DNA of 64,000 bases, taken from Cyclobacteriaceae bacterium. GTDB lineage: Bacteria > Bacteroidota > Bacteroidia > Cytophagales > Cyclobacteriaceae. The notes below the pieces were generated by a model, which was not told the origin of the DNA, ran no database searches, and was given only the letters and a program-made list of their open reading frames with translations. The stretch lies in contig JAHBTY010000005.1 in NCBI GenBank assembly GCA_019638355.1, positions 372,001 to 436,000 of the forward strand, given 5' to 3'. This document shows, one piece after another, positions 1-12,300 of this stretch; the first letter of the stretch is position 1, and each line of letters starts with the position of its first letter. Both the position numbers and the translations under genes were made by a program.

Positions 1-680
<680 letters not shown>

Positions 681-701
681 TTAATAGCGGAACAAAATTT
701 A

Positions 702-2414
702 TCAATGCGAATCGCGCGCTACTTTCGATCCGGATTTACCTACCAGAAAATCAAGGTCAGCGCCTTTATCAGACTGCTGCACATGTTTTACATACAGATT
801 TACATAACCACGGTTGGCAAATGGTTCGGCTTGTTTCCAATTCTTTCTGCGCCTTTCAAGTTCTTCGTCCGAAACATGCAGGTGAATAAGTTTCTTTTCT
901 ACATTCAACTCAATCATATCACCATTTTGTACTAACGCCAGGTTACCACCAATAGCCGACTCTGGTGAAACATGCAATACAACTGTTCCATAGGCGGTAC
1001 CGCTCATACGACCATCTGAAATACGTACCATGTCTGTAACACCTTTGTCTAAAAGTTTTTTAGGAAGCGTCATGTTTCCTACTTCGGGCATACCGGGATA
1101 ACCCACAGGGCCAACCATTTTTAAAACCATGACACAGGTTTCGTCAATATCTAAGTTGGGATCGTCCACCCGACTGTGATAATCTTCAATATCTTCAAAC
1201 ACTACTGCGCGCCCCTTGTGTTTCATTAATGACGGTGTTGCCGCGGATGGTTTAATTACCGCACCATTCAGTGCGAGATTACCTTTCAGTACTACAATAC
1301 CTGCTTCCGGTATAAATGGTTTTTTGTACTCCGCAATTACTTCTTTGTTATAGTTGTTATCACGGCCCGCAATGTTATCACCGTGTGTTTTACCATTAAC
1401 GGTAATTGCATCCATGTGCAAGTGCTCCTTCAGTTGGCTGATGATGACCGGCAATCCACCCGCATAATAAAAATCTTCCATCAGGAATTTTCCGGAAGGC
1501 ATCAGGTTAAGCAACAACGGAATCTTACTACCCAGTTTATCGAAGTCGTCAAGATTCAAATCCACACCAATTCTGCCGGCAATGGCTGTAAGGTGAATTA
1601 AGAAGTTTGATGATCCACCAACCGCAGCGTTTACTTTAATAGCATTTTCAAATGCTTTGCGGGTTAAAATCTTTGACATCTTCAAATCTTCCTTCACCAT
1701 CTCAACAATTCTTCTTCCGGAAAGTTGCGCCAATACTTTCTTGCGCGAATCCACTGCTGGTATTGCGGCCGCTCCCGGTAAAGTCATGCCCAATGATTCC
1801 ACCATACACGCCATGGTAGAGGCTGTTCCCATTGTCATACAATGACCGGGGCTGCGCGACATGCAACTTTCGGCATGTGAATATTCATCGTAGGTAATCT
1901 TTCCGGTTTTCAGATCATCGGTAAACTTCCATACGGAAGTACCAGAACCAATATCCCTTCCTTGATATTTTCCATTCAACATCGGGCCACCAGGCACAAC
2001 CAGTGTTGGTAAATCAACACTTGCCGCACCCATTAATGTGGAAGGTGTGGTTTTATCGCAACCGGTAAGTAACACCACACCATCAATCGGATTGCCACGA
2101 ATCGATTCTTCAGCATCCATACTCGCGAGATTGCGAAACAACATGGCTGTTGGCTTCAATAATGTTTCACCCAGCGACATGATGGGAAACTCTAACGGAA
2201 ACCCGCCTGCTTCATACACTCCGCGCTTTACCCATTCCGCAATTTCACGCAAGTGTGCGTTGCATGGTGTAAGTTCAGACCATGTGTTACAAATTCCAAT
2301 TACCGGTCGGCCATCAAAAAGATCTTCAGGAAAACCCTGATTCTTCATCCAGCTCCTGTAGATAAAACCCATTTTATCTTTTTTGCCAAACCACTCTGAA
2401 CTTCTGTACGCCAT
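702..2414 (-). CDS. IlvD/Edd family pentonate dehydratase (D-xylonate or L-arabinonate dehydratase)
   Basis: 570 residues, the usual length for sugar-acid dehydratases of the IlvD/Edd family. Conserved blocks include GCDKTTPSTLMGAASVDLP (about 118-136), SRSPGHCMTMGTASTMACM (about 186-204) and PSGKFLMEDFYYAGGLP. Cys51, Cys119 and Cys192 are placed like the iron-sulfur cluster ligands of the L-arabinonate/D-xylonate dehydratase branch. The expected reaction is dehydration of a pentonate to 2-keto-3-deoxypentonate in the cytosol. The two enzymes needed to convert this to 2-oxoglutarate are encoded just upstream in the same operon, which argues for the pentonate branch over IlvD itself (valine/isoleucine synthesis). 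D-xylonate is favoured over L-arabinonate only because of the beta-xylosidase in the operon. Confidence 0.88.
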   Translation of the reverse strand: MAYRSSEWFGKKDKMGFIYRSWMKNQGFPEDLFDGRPVIGICNTWSELTPCNAHLREIAEWVKRGVYEAGGFPLEFPIMSLGETLLKPTAMLFRNLASMDAEESIRGNPIDGVVLLTGCDKTTPSTLMGAASVDLPTLVVPGGPMLNGKYQGRDIGSGTSVWKFTDDLKTGKITYDEYSHAESCMSRSPGHCMTMGTASTMACMVESLGMTLPGAAAIPAVDSRKKVLAQLSGRRIVEMVKEDLKMSKILTRKAFENAIKVNAAVGGSSNFLIHLTAIAGRIGVDLNLDDFDKLGSKIPLLLNLMPSGKFLMEDFYYAGGLPVIISQLKEHLHMDAITVNGKTHGDNIAGRDNNYNKEVIAEYKKPFIPEAGIVVLKGNLALNGAVIKPSAATPSLMKHKGRAVVFEDIEDYHSRVDDPNLDIDETCVMVLKMVGPVGYPGMPEVGNMTLPKKLLDKGVTDMVRISDGRMSGTAYGTVVLHVSPESAIGGNLALVQNGDMIELNVEKKLIHLHVSDEELERRRKNWKQAEPFANRGYVNLYVKHVQQSDKGADLDFLVGKSGSKVARDSH

Positions 2415-2440
2415 AAACTATCTGTATTATTTTTTTAACC

Positions 2441-4027
2441 TTATATTGGATTGTTCGTTTTTGATCCATTCACCAACCGCCAAATGCCTAATGGATTTTC
2501 ATTTTTTAGTTCATCGGGTAATAAAGCCTGTGGCATACCCTGGTAACATACAGCACGGGTGAATCTGAAAATGGCGGCTGTTCCAACTGATGTACTTCTA
2601 CCATCGGTAGTAGAAGGATATGGACCACCGTGCACCATGGCATGGCAAACTTCTACACCTGTTGGAAATCCATTGATGACGATGCGACCTACTTTTTGTT
2701 CGAGTATATCGAGTAATTCTTTATAAGCTATCAAATCAGATTCAGTTCCATGTACCGTTGCGGTAAGATGCCCTGAAAGATTACGGGCAATTGATAATGT
2801 TTCTTCCTTTCCGTTCATCTCAACCACAACACTGGTGGGGCCGAATATTTCTTCTGTTAATTCATGATGTGTGGCTAATACTTTACCTGTAGTTTTAAAC
2901 AGCACCGGATGTGCGCGGTTTACACCATCGGTTCGTACACCATTAGCCAAAACTTCTATTTCCTGTTTGGAAGCATGATGTGCAATACCTTCACTGTATG
3001 ATCTGAAAATAGTTTCCGTGAGCATCGCTCCACCGGAAGTTTTTTCAAACTCTTCTCTTACCTGATTCGTAAACTCTTTTGCTCCATCGCCATTCTGATA
3101 TAATAACAAACCGGGGTTGGTACAAAACTGTCCGACACCTTGGGTAACGGATGCAGCATAGCCTTGCGCAATTTTTTCTTTATTGATGCGCATGGCCTCC
3201 GGCAGAATGAAAACAGGATTGGTGCTACCCATCTCGGCATACACGGGTATGGGTTCATCGCGCTTTACGGCCGCATCAAATAATGCTTTACCTGCTTTGA
3301 ACGATCCGGTCAATCCAACTGCTTTAATCAGTTTATGTTTTACCAACTGCATGCCTACCACGCTACCATCGCCATGTAACATGGAGAACACACCATCGGG
3401 CATACCAGTTTTCTTCGCAGCATTTTGAATGGCTCTGCCTACCAACTCACCTGTGGCCGGATGCGCAGAATGTACTTTTACAATTACCGGACAACCTGCT
3501 GCCAATGCAGAAGCGGTATCACCACCGGCTACGGAAAATGCCAACGGAAAATTACTGGCTCCAAAAACAACTACGGGTCCGAGGCCAACATGCATATAAC
3601 GGATGTCTGGCTTTGATAAAGGTGCGCGGTTAGGATCGGCTGTTTCGATGCGTGCATCCAACCACGAACCTTCGCGAAGCATGGAAGCAAATAGAAGCAA
3701 TTGATTCATGGTGCGACCCCGTTCACCTTCTATTCGTGCTTTTGGTAATGCGGTTTCGGTGCAACACACTTCAATGAGTTGATCGCCCAATGCTTTTATT
3801 TCTTCTGCAATGGTTTCGAGAAAAACAGCCTTTTCAATTCCTGTTTTTTTTCGATATACCTGAAAAGCTGCTGCTGCTTTTTCACAAACTTTGTTTACTT
3901 CATCTGAAGTAGCCTTAACAAATTTATACTCCAGTTTTACAGCCAATGCCGGGTTTACCGACTGAAACGTTTCAGTACCAGCCGCTACGAGATCAAATCC
4001 TATAATTTGTTTTCCTTCTATTGTCAT
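2441..4027 (-). CDS. alpha-ketoglutarate semialdehyde dehydrogenase, NADP-type ALDH
   Basis: 528-residue aldehyde dehydrogenase. The block VVVFGASNFPLAFSVAGGD (about 152-170) followed by CPVIVKVHSAHPATGEL is characteristic of the KGSADH group. The catalytic Cys is Cys302 in GVGQFCTNPG and the general-base Glu is Glu265 in YAEMGSTNP. The expected reaction is oxidation of 2-oxoglutarate semialdehyde to 2-oxoglutarate, the last step of the non-phosphorylating pentose (Weimberg) route and of related sugar-acid routes. It lies 3 bp after the FAH-family dehydratase and 26 bp before the IlvD-type dehydratase on the same strand. Identity as an ALDH is certain. The semialdehyde substrate follows from subfamily motifs and context. 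Confidence 0.9.
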   Translation of the reverse strand: MTIEGKQIIGFDLVAAGTETFQSVNPALAVKLEYKFVKATSDEVNKVCEKAAAAFQVYRKKTGIEKAVFLETIAEEIKALGDQLIEVCCTETALPKARIEGERGRTMNQLLLFASMLREGSWLDARIETADPNRAPLSKPDIRYMHVGLGPVVVFGASNFPLAFSVAGGDTASALAAGCPVIVKVHSAHPATGELVGRAIQNAAKKTGMPDGVFSMLHGDGSVVGMQLVKHKLIKAVGLTGSFKAGKALFDAAVKRDEPIPVYAEMGSTNPVFILPEAMRINKEKIAQGYAASVTQGVGQFCTNPGLLLYQNGDGAKEFTNQVREEFEKTSGGAMLTETIFRSYSEGIAHHASKQEIEVLANGVRTDGVNRAHPVLFKTTGKVLATHHELTEEIFGPTSVVVEMNGKEETLSIARNLSGHLTATVHGTESDLIAYKELLDILEQKVGRIVINGFPTGVEVCHAMVHGGPYPSTTDGRSTSVGTAAIFRFTRAVCYQGMPQALLPDELKNENPLGIWRLVNGSKTNNPI

Positions 4028-4030
4028 ATC

Positions 4031-4867
4031 CTAAGCAACAGTATTCTCAAGTGTACCAATATTCTCGATAGATATTCTTATCACATCACCCGATTGCAGT
4101 GTAAAACTATCGGGTGGAACAATGCCCGTTCCCGTCATCAGGTAGGTGCCATACGGAAATGTAACTTCACGAAACAAGTATTCCACCAGTTCAGTGTGTT
4201 TGCGTTTCATTCGATCAATTGAAATTTGATTTTCGAAAACTGCCGTGCCTCCTCGTTGAATGGAAATATTGATAATGGCATTGGGTGCAATTGGTCGTTC
4301 GGCAACAAACAAGCAAGGACCAATGGCGGTAGAACCATCGTATGATTTGGCTTGAGGTAAGTACAATGGATTTTCTCCCTCAATATCCCGCGAAGACATA
4401 TCGTTGCCTACGGTATAACCTTCAATACTTCCGGTGGAGCAAATGAATAACGTAAGTTCTGGTTCCGGCACATTCCATTTCGAATCTTTGCGGATGCGAA
4501 CTTTATCGCCCGAACCCACAACCCGATACGCAGGTGCTTTAAAAAATAATTCGGGGCGATCGGCTTCATATACGCGCGCATAAAAATCGCCACCACCGGC
4601 ATCTTTCGATTCTTCCATCCGAGCTTCACGACTACGTAGATACGTTACACCCGATGCCCACACTTCCTGATTACCGATTGGAGTGAGTAGTTCAGATTCT
4701 ATAGCTTTTTTTAATGCAGCATCTACTTTTGAATTCTTGATTTCACTTAACAGTGTGGTGAAGAGATTCGCGCAATTTATGCACGCATCCCAATCGGATT
4801 TAGATGACTGGTAATAATTACCTTCATGTTCGATTATAATTCCCTTCTTGGTTCGGTAAACTTTCAT
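4031..4867 (-). CDS. fumarylacetoacetate hydrolase family; probable 2-keto-3-deoxypentonate dehydratase
   Basis: 278 residues. The C-terminal FAH fold is visible in [28 protein letters not shown] and [17 protein letters not shown]. Glu135, Glu137 and Asp156 are the likely divalent-metal ligands, and Lys174 in QAKSYD is the conserved active-site Lys. In pentose-oxidising bacteria this family contains the enzyme (XylX/AraD type) that dehydrates 2-keto-3-deoxypentonate to 2-oxoglutarate semialdehyde, and its position between GH3 and KGSADH supports that step here. Some paralogues hydrolyse acylpyruvates instead, so the reaction is inferred from context. Spacing to its neighbours is 3 and 7 bp, so it is surely cotranscribed. 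Confidence 0.85.
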   Translation of the reverse strand: MKVYRTKKGIIIEHEGNYYQSSKSDWDACINCANLFTTLLSEIKNSKVDAALKKAIESELLTPIGNQEVWASGVTYLRSREARMEESKDAGGGDFYARVYEADRPELFFKAPAYRVVGSGDKVRIRKDSKWNVPEPELTLFICSTGSIEGYTVGNDMSSRDIEGENPLYLPQAKSYDGSTAIGPCLFVAERPIAPNAIINISIQRGGTAVFENQISIDRMKRKHTELVEYLFREVTFPYGTYLMTGTGIVPPDSFTLQSGDVIRISIENIGTLENTVA

Positions 4868-4874
4868 TTTGGTT

Positions 4875-7508
4875 TTATAAAATTCGCTTCAATACGTTCG
4901 AAGTTGTTTTAATCTTTACATCTGGTTGTCCACCCCCGATGCTGATCTCAACCTGGCCTTCGCCAAACTGTTTACTATCAAACGTAAATGTTACTTGCTG
5001 TTTCTCGCCCGATTTAAGATGAATTCGTTTAAATGCTGCCAAAGCTCGTAGTGGTTTCCTTGAATCTGCTTGAGATGAAAGATACACTTGCACCACTTCA
5101 TCTCCTGCAAAAGTTCCGATATTTTTTACCGTAGCTGAGATAGAAACAACAGCAGGGTTGGTTTTATCAACTGCAAGATCAGCATATTGAAAGGTAGTGT
5201 AACTTAGCCCATAGCCAAACGGATACAAGGGAGTACCGGTATAATAGCGATACGTTTGATTCGAGATTTTATATTCATCGAAAGGCGGTAAGTCCGCAAC
5301 GGATTTATAAAACGTAACCGGCAAACGACCTGCCGGATTATAATCGCCAAACAATACATCGGCAATGGCCTGCCCAGCAGCTTGTCCCGGATACCATGCT
5401 TCAACAATGGCGGGAATGTTTTGATCCTCCCAGTTAACAGCCAGTGCGCTTCCATTTAGTAAAACCAATACAACTGGTTTACCCAATGCATAAATTTCTT
5501 TAATCAGTTGTTGTTGCACATCGGGTAAATCAATGCATGTACGATCTCCCCCACGAAAGCCATCAATCTGCACATCCATTTCCTCACCTTCCATGCGTGG
5601 TGTAATACCCATGCACATAATCACCACATCGGCCTGCCGGGCAACTTCCAAAGCCTGCTTTTTTAAATCCGGTTTTGGCGCGGCCCAAACCAATTGCACC
5701 TGCGCATCGGCAAACGTTTCAATCGCTTCTACTACAATCTTGTAACTTTTACCGGCTTCCAAGTTCAACGATGTTGTCTTCTTCAGACGTGGATCGCCCA
5801 ACTCATCACGAAAGTGATATACCGTTTTCGCCATCAGGCTATCATCCACATACAATTTGGTATTGCATGTTGAAATAAAACCAAGTTGATACGTTCCGGA
5901 AACAGTTGGTCTTAACTCACCACTCCATCGAACACTAAAATGATCATCGTCCATATCTTCACGTGGTGCTTTATCATACCAATTAGCATCCAGCGTTTCA
6001 GCTACCGAAGAGAACAACGGTTCACCGCTTAACTCAATGTTGTTGAAAAAATCTGCTTTAATGCCGGGCGAGTTATCTGAAGTAAATAAAACTTCAGCTG
6101 GAATGGTGTAAAACATCGGCATACCTTCAGCTAACTCAGAACCTTGTGCAAACAGTACTTTTGTATTGGCTGAAACTTTTTCCTGAATGCCTCGCAAAGG
6201 TGTAACCGGATCGGACGGCACTCCATTATAGTTACTTAACAACATTAGCCACTGATCGGCATTGGGGCCAATAACGGCTACTGTGTTTAAATCTTTTTTT
6301 AGTGGAAGCAGATTTTTTTCATTTTTTAGAAGCACCACCGATTTGCGCGCGGCATCCAATGCCAATGCTTTGTGTTCTTTGCTATCCACTACTTCGTAAG
6401 GTATTTGTGCATACTTTACTTTCTCTACCGGATCGAACATTCCTAACTTGAAGCGTGCCCTAAACAAGCGTTTCACGGCTACATCAATCTGCGCTTCGGT
6501 AATTAGTTTTTTATCTACAGCTGCCTTCAGATTCAGATAGACTTTGCCACATTCTAAATCTGTTCCGGCCTTTACGGCAAGCGCTGCGGCTTCTTCAGGC
6601 GTATCAACCAATTTATGATACATGTAAATATCAGTAATGGCTTCGCAGTCGGATACGACATAGCCATTAAAGCCCCACTCCTCCCGCAACACATCGCCCA
6701 ACAAACCAGGACTACCGCAACAGGCTTCACCGTTGTACCGGTTGTAGGCACACATTACTGAGTATGGATGTGCCTCACGAATTACTTTTTCAAAGTGCGG
6801 CAGATAGGTTTCGCGCAAATCGTGTTCATCGGTTACCGCATTAAATACATGGCGCTCGGGTTCAGGGCCGCTGTGTACGGCAAAATGTTTTACCGTAGCA
6901 ATGGTTTTGTAATAAGTAGAGTCATCTCCTTGAAGACCTTTTACAAATTGCACACCTAATGCACCGGTAAGAAAAGGATCTTCGCCATAGGTCTCCTGGC
7001 CTCGACCCCAGCGCGGATCGCGAAATAGATTAATGTTGGGCGACCATAGTGTGAGTCCCTGATAAATAAACCGTTTGTCTTTGCGAACAAAGTTATGGTG
7101 TTTGGCACGGGCCTCATCGGCAATAGCAGTGGAAATGTCATAGACTAATCCTTCATCCCACGTAGCACCTAAACCAATAGCCTGTGGAAATACTGTTGCG
7201 AGTCCGGCACGCGCCACACCGTGTAAACCTTCCGACCACCAATTGTAGCGCGGCACGCCAAGTCGCTCAATGGCCGGTGCATCATTAACCATCTGCGAAA
7301 TTTTTTCTTCGAGCGTCATGCGTGCTACCAGATCGTCCACCCGTTGATCGATGGGTAATGCGGTATCTAAAAAAGGGAAGGCAACCTCAGGCTTAGTTAA
7401 ACAACCTCCTAGTAGCAACCCTAAATGCAGCAGGAGCACAGAACAAATACAAGCAGAAATCCCTGATAAAAGCTTGCGCCTTCCCTTATACTTTTTTGAT
7501 TTAGTCAT
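4875..7508 (-). CDS. GH3 beta-xylosidase/beta-glucosidase lipoprotein with PA14 insert
   Basis: The GH3 catalytic domain begins at [23 protein letters not shown]. The nucleophile is the Asp of [10 protein letters not shown], and SDC followed by EAI is usual in GH3 xylosidases. A PA14 domain of about 135 residues (KADFFNN to VQLVW) interrupts the second GH3 domain, and a fibronectin-III-like domain closes the protein. The start is set at 7508 because it gives a sensible lipoprotein signal (Lys/Arg-rich start, hydrophobic stretch, LLLGGC lipobox). An in-frame ATG at 7562 would add 18 residues but places a hairpin plus T-run inside the coding sequence. Expected role: release of xylose from xylo-oligosaccharides in the periplasm or at the cell surface. 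It is the first gene of the pentose operon. Confidence 0.9.
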   Translation of the reverse strand: MTKSKKYKGRRKLLSGISACICSVLLLHLGLLLGGCLTKPEVAFPFLDTALPIDQRVDDLVARMTLEEKISQMVNDAPAIERLGVPRYNWWSEGLHGVARAGLATVFPQAIGLGATWDEGLVYDISTAIADEARAKHHNFVRKDKRFIYQGLTLWSPNINLFRDPRWGRGQETYGEDPFLTGALGVQFVKGLQGDDSTYYKTIATVKHFAVHSGPEPERHVFNAVTDEHDLRETYLPHFEKVIREAHPYSVMCAYNRYNGEACCGSPGLLGDVLREEWGFNGYVVSDCEAITDIYMYHKLVDTPEEAAALAVKAGTDLECGKVYLNLKAAVDKKLITEAQIDVAVKRLFRARFKLGMFDPVEKVKYAQIPYEVVDSKEHKALALDAARKSVVLLKNEKNLLPLKKDLNTVAVIGPNADQWLMLLSNYNGVPSDPVTPLRGIQEKVSANTKVLFAQGSELAEGMPMFYTIPAEVLFTSDNSPGIKADFFNNIELSGEPLFSSVAETLDANWYDKAPREDMDDDHFSVRWSGELRPTVSGTYQLGFISTCNTKLYVDDSLMAKTVYHFRDELGDPRLKKTTSLNLEAGKSYKIVVEAIETFADAQVQLVWAAPKPDLKKQALEVARQADVVIMCMGITPRMEGEEMDVQIDGFRGGDRTCIDLPDVQQQLIKEIYALGKPVVLVLLNGSALAVNWEDQNIPAIVEAWYPGQAAGQAIADVLFGDYNPAGRLPVTFYKSVADLPPFDEYKISNQTYRYYTGTPLYPFGYGLSYTTFQYADLAVDKTNPAVVSISATVKNIGTFAGDEVVQVYLSSQADSRKPLRALAAFKRIHLKSGEKQQVTFTFDSKQFGEGQVEISIGGGQPDVKIKTTSNVLKRIL

Positions 7509-7513
7509 ATTAG

Positions 7514-7541
7514 AAAAAATCTCAATCGGTAACTCCGATTG
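7514..7541 (-). promoter_or_regulatory. hairpin plus T-run in the GH3 gene leader (attenuator-like)
   Basis: On the minus strand CAATCGG, a 5-nt loop AGTTA and CCGATTG form a 7-bp hairpin, followed by AGATTTTTT. It sits between the two candidate start codons of the GH3 gene (7562 and 7508). The same CAATCGG/CCGATTG core recurs in the leader of the GH115 gene at 40577-40604. It looks like a weak intrinsic terminator in a 5' leader. A regulatory role is inference only. Confidence 0.4.
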
Positions 7542-7636
7542 AATGCAATTTAATCGCTTCAAAAAACAATGCCGTTAATCGCATATTAATTTTGCTCCAC
7601 TACTAATTAAACACAAAATACATGTGTTATTCTGTT

Positions 7637-7673
7637 AAAAAAGTTTGGCGCCCTTCGGCAGCCAAACTTTTTT
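7637..7673 (-). terminator. intrinsic terminator after susD
   Basis: A perfect 13-bp stem pairs AAAAAAGTTTGGC (7637-7649) with GCCAAACTTTTTT (7661-7673) around an 11-nt loop. Read on the minus strand it lies 78 bp beyond the susD stop and ends in a U-run, so it should separate susCD from the GH3 operon. It is symmetric enough to act in either direction. Confidence 0.85.
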
Positions 7674-7750
7674 ACTGATTCACTTTCAGTTTCGGAACAT
7701 GCGCTAATGGCAACCGGATATTTACTTATTCCGAATAATTACAATCGGGT

Positions 7751-9319
7751 TTAATTATCCCAAAAAACTCTGGTGGTAAGGTTATCACCGCCAATGGCGG
7801 TTGATGCAGCTTCAAAATTTGCATTGTTAGCAGAACCTTCCAGGTCGGGATAAGTTAGTCGCCTAACAAAGCCACCACCCAGGTTATTATTAAAGAGGTT
7901 AGGACTTAGCGCTGGAAGGCCGGTGCGTCTGAAGTTTGCAAATGCTTCGGTACCATTCCTGAAATTAACAATCCAATATTGTGTATTGATTAATGACAAT
8001 GCGTTGGCGGCATTATAAGCAACACCTGGTTCGGATTTATATGCTGCAATGGCTGAAGCCGAAATGGGGGTTGTAGTTGGGTAGAGCGAATAGGCTAACA
8101 TATCTGCTTCAATCGCATTTTCATAATGTGTTTGAGCAGTTGCATCGCCACCGGGAATCCACCCCCTTTTGGCAGCTTCGGCCAAGAGTAATGATGTTTG
8201 GGCAAAGGTTACATAGAAATCAGGTGCTGCGGGCGACCCTACGGCATAAATGTTAATCTGAGAATAAGCCAGTCCGCCATTTGGGTTAGAACCCCGATAC
8301 AATGTTAAATCACTGGTTATCTGGCCGCTGGTAACTCCAATAGGAACACCGTATTGATCGGCCAGGTTGGTGTTGGGGTTAGGATCGTTTGCTACCTGAC
8401 CGGCATTGAAGTAAGTTGCAATCATATACCGGGCGCGGGGATCGTTGGTGGACTTTAGCTGGTTAACGAAAGGTTCAGCCGCATAATTGAATTGCGAAAA
8501 GTTACGCAAGCCATTGTTCTCAGCATGCACATAGGTGGAGCCATCGTACTTTACGTAAGCATTATCAGCATTGGAACTCATAACGCCTCCCGAAAAAGCT
8601 TCGGCCACAATAGCCTGGGCTTTAGATGCATTTATTTTAGTGTAACGCATACCTAAGCGCAGCAATAACGAGTTTCCTAACTTTTTCCATTTGGCAACTT
8701 GCTCGGCCGCGGTGGTTGTTTTGGTTGAGGCGTTTGAATTGGAACCATAAAAAAGATCGGCAGCCACAAAATCTCCGGCCGGGTTCAGCGCAGCAATGGC
8801 TTCTTTAAGTTCTTTATACAAATCATCATAGATTACTGCATCATCATCATAAGCAGGAAAAAAGATTCCGTTGCTTACTGCTTTTCCGGCATCGAAATAT
8901 GGAACATCACCGTAGGTATCAACCAAACCCATAAACGCCTGTGCTTTCCAGATGCGAATCATGCTCTTTAGGTTTACCCGATCAGTTGTAGCACCCAAAA
9001 TATTTAAGGCTTGCACCAGGTTTCTCACTGCTGTTGGGTAAGATTCATTCCATTTCGGATTGTTGTTCAGATCTATATCAGCATTAAAGTTAACGCCAAT
9101 GGTTGCACCATCATTAAATGGACTAACAAACTGCTGAACAATAGTATGCTCCGAATTCCAGTTGCCCAGGTGTGTACGTTGTGCACCGGCAAAGAGTAAA
9201 GCCGGATCAGAACTTGTTACGGCATACGGATTTGTATTTACTTCTACAAAATCCTTATCGCATGAGGCTGCTACGAGTAGCACCATCAATGCAAGTATGT
9301 AAGACTTTATTTTTTTCAT
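7751..9319 (-). CDS. SusD/RagB-like outer-membrane lipoprotein (SusD_2 type)
   Basis: 522 residues from the ATG at 9319, which gives a classic lipoprotein signal (MKKIKSYIL, hydrophobic core, VAASC lipobox) and lies 5 bp after the susC stop. A further ATG at 9337 would overlap susC. The N-terminus FVEVNTNPYAVTSSDPALLFAG and later NGLRNFSQFNYAAEPFV are typical of the SusD-like_2 group. SusD proteins bind glycans at the cell surface and form the lid of the partner SusC channel. The partner is the adjacent SusC gene. The ligand is probably a xylo- or arabino-oligosaccharide, judged from the neighbouring operon. Confidence 0.9.
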   Translation of the reverse strand: MKKIKSYILALMVLLVAASCDKDFVEVNTNPYAVTSSDPALLFAGAQRTHLGNWNSEHTIVQQFVSPFNDGATIGVNFNADIDLNNNPKWNESYPTAVRNLVQALNILGATTDRVNLKSMIRIWKAQAFMGLVDTYGDVPYFDAGKAVSNGIFFPAYDDDAVIYDDLYKELKEAIAALNPAGDFVAADLFYGSNSNASTKTTTAAEQVAKWKKLGNSLLLRLGMRYTKINASKAQAIVAEAFSGGVMSSNADNAYVKYDGSTYVHAENNGLRNFSQFNYAAEPFVNQLKSTNDPRARYMIATYFNAGQVANDPNPNTNLADQYGVPIGVTSGQITSDLTLYRGSNPNGGLAYSQINIYAVGSPAAPDFYVTFAQTSLLLAEAAKRGWIPGGDATAQTHYENAIEADMLAYSLYPTTTPISASAIAAYKSEPGVAYNAANALSLINTQYWIVNFRNGTEAFANFRRTGLPALSPNLFNNNLGGGFVRRLTYPDLEGSANNANFEAASTAIGGDNLTTRVFWDN

Positions 9320-9323
9320 ATTC

Positions 9324-12300
9324 TTAGAATCTGACATTTAAACTGAAGTTGAAATTACGGGTAGTAGGCAATGACGCATTTTCATAACCAGCTCTGAAAT
9401 CGCCCGAAGATTGAATGGCTTCCGGATCAAGACCGGGCAGATCTTTGTATAAAATGGCCACATTGCGACAAGCTGCCGATACGGTAAGCCCTTTCACAAA
9501 TTTGAGAGTGGAAATATTTTGCACCAGGCTGGTTAGATTATATGACAACGAAACATTTCTAAGCTTGACAAAATCCGATTTGAAAATGAATGGGTCTCCG
9601 ATCTGAAGGCCACGGTAGTCGGTATAAAAACTTTGTAAGTCAGTTACCACCGTGGTATTCGGTTGGCCGCTGCTTTCATAAACAGCAGGGAATACTAAGC
9701 CTGTTTCACCTTCGCGTCTGCCTTCCAACGACAACTTAGAATGTCCCTGGCGGGTCATATTCAAAAGGGTTGACGACATAACCATGCCACCAAACTTGTA
9801 ATCGATGAATACACCCAATGAAAGATTCCTGTAAGTAAAGGTGTTATTCCAACCACCTGTGTGCTTAGGTATAGAACTACCAATTGGAAGAAAGCCATTT
9901 GTTTTTTCGGCACCCGGAGTTGCTCCTGTAGTGGCTAATAAACGACCGGCATCATTAACAACAATTTGCCCGTTGGCATTTCTGCGGTAGCTGCGAACAT
10001 ACAGCTGGTTCATGGCCATACCTTCGGTATATCTTAGTTCTCCAAGGAATTCGTTACCAGTATCGTTGAAGCGCAGCACGAGGAATGTACCACTTGTATT
10101 ACCAACATCCAACACTTTGGTAGCGAGAAATGCATTGTTCCACGAAGTTGTCCAGGTAATATTATTACGCTTTAAAGGCGTAACTTCAATCAAAGTTTCT
10201 AAACCACTGTTTTTAAGCGATCCGATATTTTGCTTGGATGAAGTGTAACCCGATGTGTTGGAAATATTCACATCCATTATCTGATTGGTAGTTACTTTAT
10301 CAAAAGCTGAAACATCTAACAGAACTTTGTTATTGAATAATCGCATTTCGAGGCCAATCTCTTTTTCAACAACGCTAAATGGTCTCAAGAATGGATTGGG
10401 TGCTAAATTACCGCTAACCGCAGATGTTGTTTGCCCATTAAACTGCGGATTAATAGAATAAGTTAACTGGCCATCATATGGATTCACACCATTTGCGCTA
10501 CCAACTTCGGCCCAGGATGTTCTCAACTTTCCGTAGGACAACCACTGCTGATCGGGCAACAGCTCGGAGAAAATGAAGCTTCCGGATACAGAAGGATAAA
10601 ATTCACTATTGTCTTTCGGATTTAAGACTGAAAACCAATCTTGCCTGCCAGCCACATTTAAGTATAAAATTCCATTGTAACCAAACTCCGTCCAGCCATA
10701 AAGTGAGTTGGTTCTGCTTCTACTATATAAATAAGGTTGAAAGCCAGCATCGTTTGTTCCCCAAGCTGTACCATTTTTAATAGAATAAAGATCGGGCACA
10801 ACAAATAGCCGGGCATATTGTGCATTTCTATGCCACTCGGTTCTCCAGGTGTTTCCGCCAAAGGCAGCATCTACCGAAAACTTACCAAATCCTTTGTTGC
10901 CGCCAATTAAAAAGTCAGCGTTAATTTCGGTTGATTCATTTTGTTCAATATCATACCGACCGCGATAAAAACCAGTGTTACCTTCCAAAAGTGTTGTAGC
11001 TCCCTTTCCATTTAATTCATTCCACTCCATGAAATTTGTTCCATAGTCATAGTTATATCTTCCCTGTACATAAAGCCAATCGGTAAGGTCATAACGCAGG
11101 GTGGCTGTTCCGAGTAGTCGCTTTCTGTCATCATTAAAAAATTGCCCTTTTTGAATTGGATAGTACGGGTTGTTTACAGTTCCTAAAAATCCATTCGTTT
11201 TATATTCAGCTCCGGTTGCGGGGTTAATGGCACTCTCTTTAAAGGCTTCCAGCGGTGTTGAAATAGCTACCCTGGTAAAGAAGTTAACAGGACCATCGCC
11301 TTGTGTACCAATGGCGGGTGGGTTAATATTCGCTTCCACTGCATAGTTGATGTTCATCATCAACTTTAGTTTTTGTGTAATGTTGTGGTTAATACCCACG
11401 TTCATGATTTTTTTCTTGTACTCATTGTTAGGCACAATACCTTTTGCATCGGTGTTGGAGAACGAAGCACGGAAACTACCGTTGGCCCCACCGCCCGATA
11501 AACCAATGGTATTGGTAAAATTTGTTCCGGTTCTTAAAAAGTCGAAAAGGCGATTCGGATTTGCAGAATAAGGTCTGAGTACACCATCGAAGTTAATTGT
11601 AGGAACACCATCTAATCGTTCGCCCCAGGCAAAGTGACTGTTGTCTTGTGCAATACCTTGGGTGGTGGGCCTAACACCCAATCTGCCGGCACCGTATTCG
11701 GTTTGAATAATTTCATCCATAAAATTCAAGGCCTTAGAGGCGGTATAGCTTGATGTATAATCCACTCCAATACCCTGATTTTTAGAGCCGGATTTGGTAG
11801 TGATAATAATAGCGCCATTGGCCGCACGTGAACCATACAGCGCAGCAGCAGTAGATCCTTTTAACACGGTCATGCTCTCGATATCGTCTGGGTTTATGTT
11901 TTGTAAATTATCGCCCCGGTCGCGTTGCGCCACTTGCCCGGCACCATTGGCACCGCGCGCGTCTTGATTAATAGGTAAGCCGTTAATCACAAACAAGGGC
12001 GCGTTGTTGGCTCCTGCAAAGGCAGCCTGTCCGCGCAACCTTATCTGCATACTTCCACCTGCGCCCGATGCAGGCGGAGTAATATTCAAGCCTGCAATTT
12101 TGCCCACCAATGATTCCATCATGTTGGTGGTTCGTTGAGTTACCAATTCATCGGTTTTCACCAACGTGGCTGAGTAGCCCAGTTTTTTGGATTCCTTTTG
12201 CACACCCAGAGCTGTAACTACAATTTCATCCAAAGATTTTACATCAGGCACTAAGGAAACGTTGATGTTGGTTTGCCCGTTGATGGCAACTTCTTGTGTG

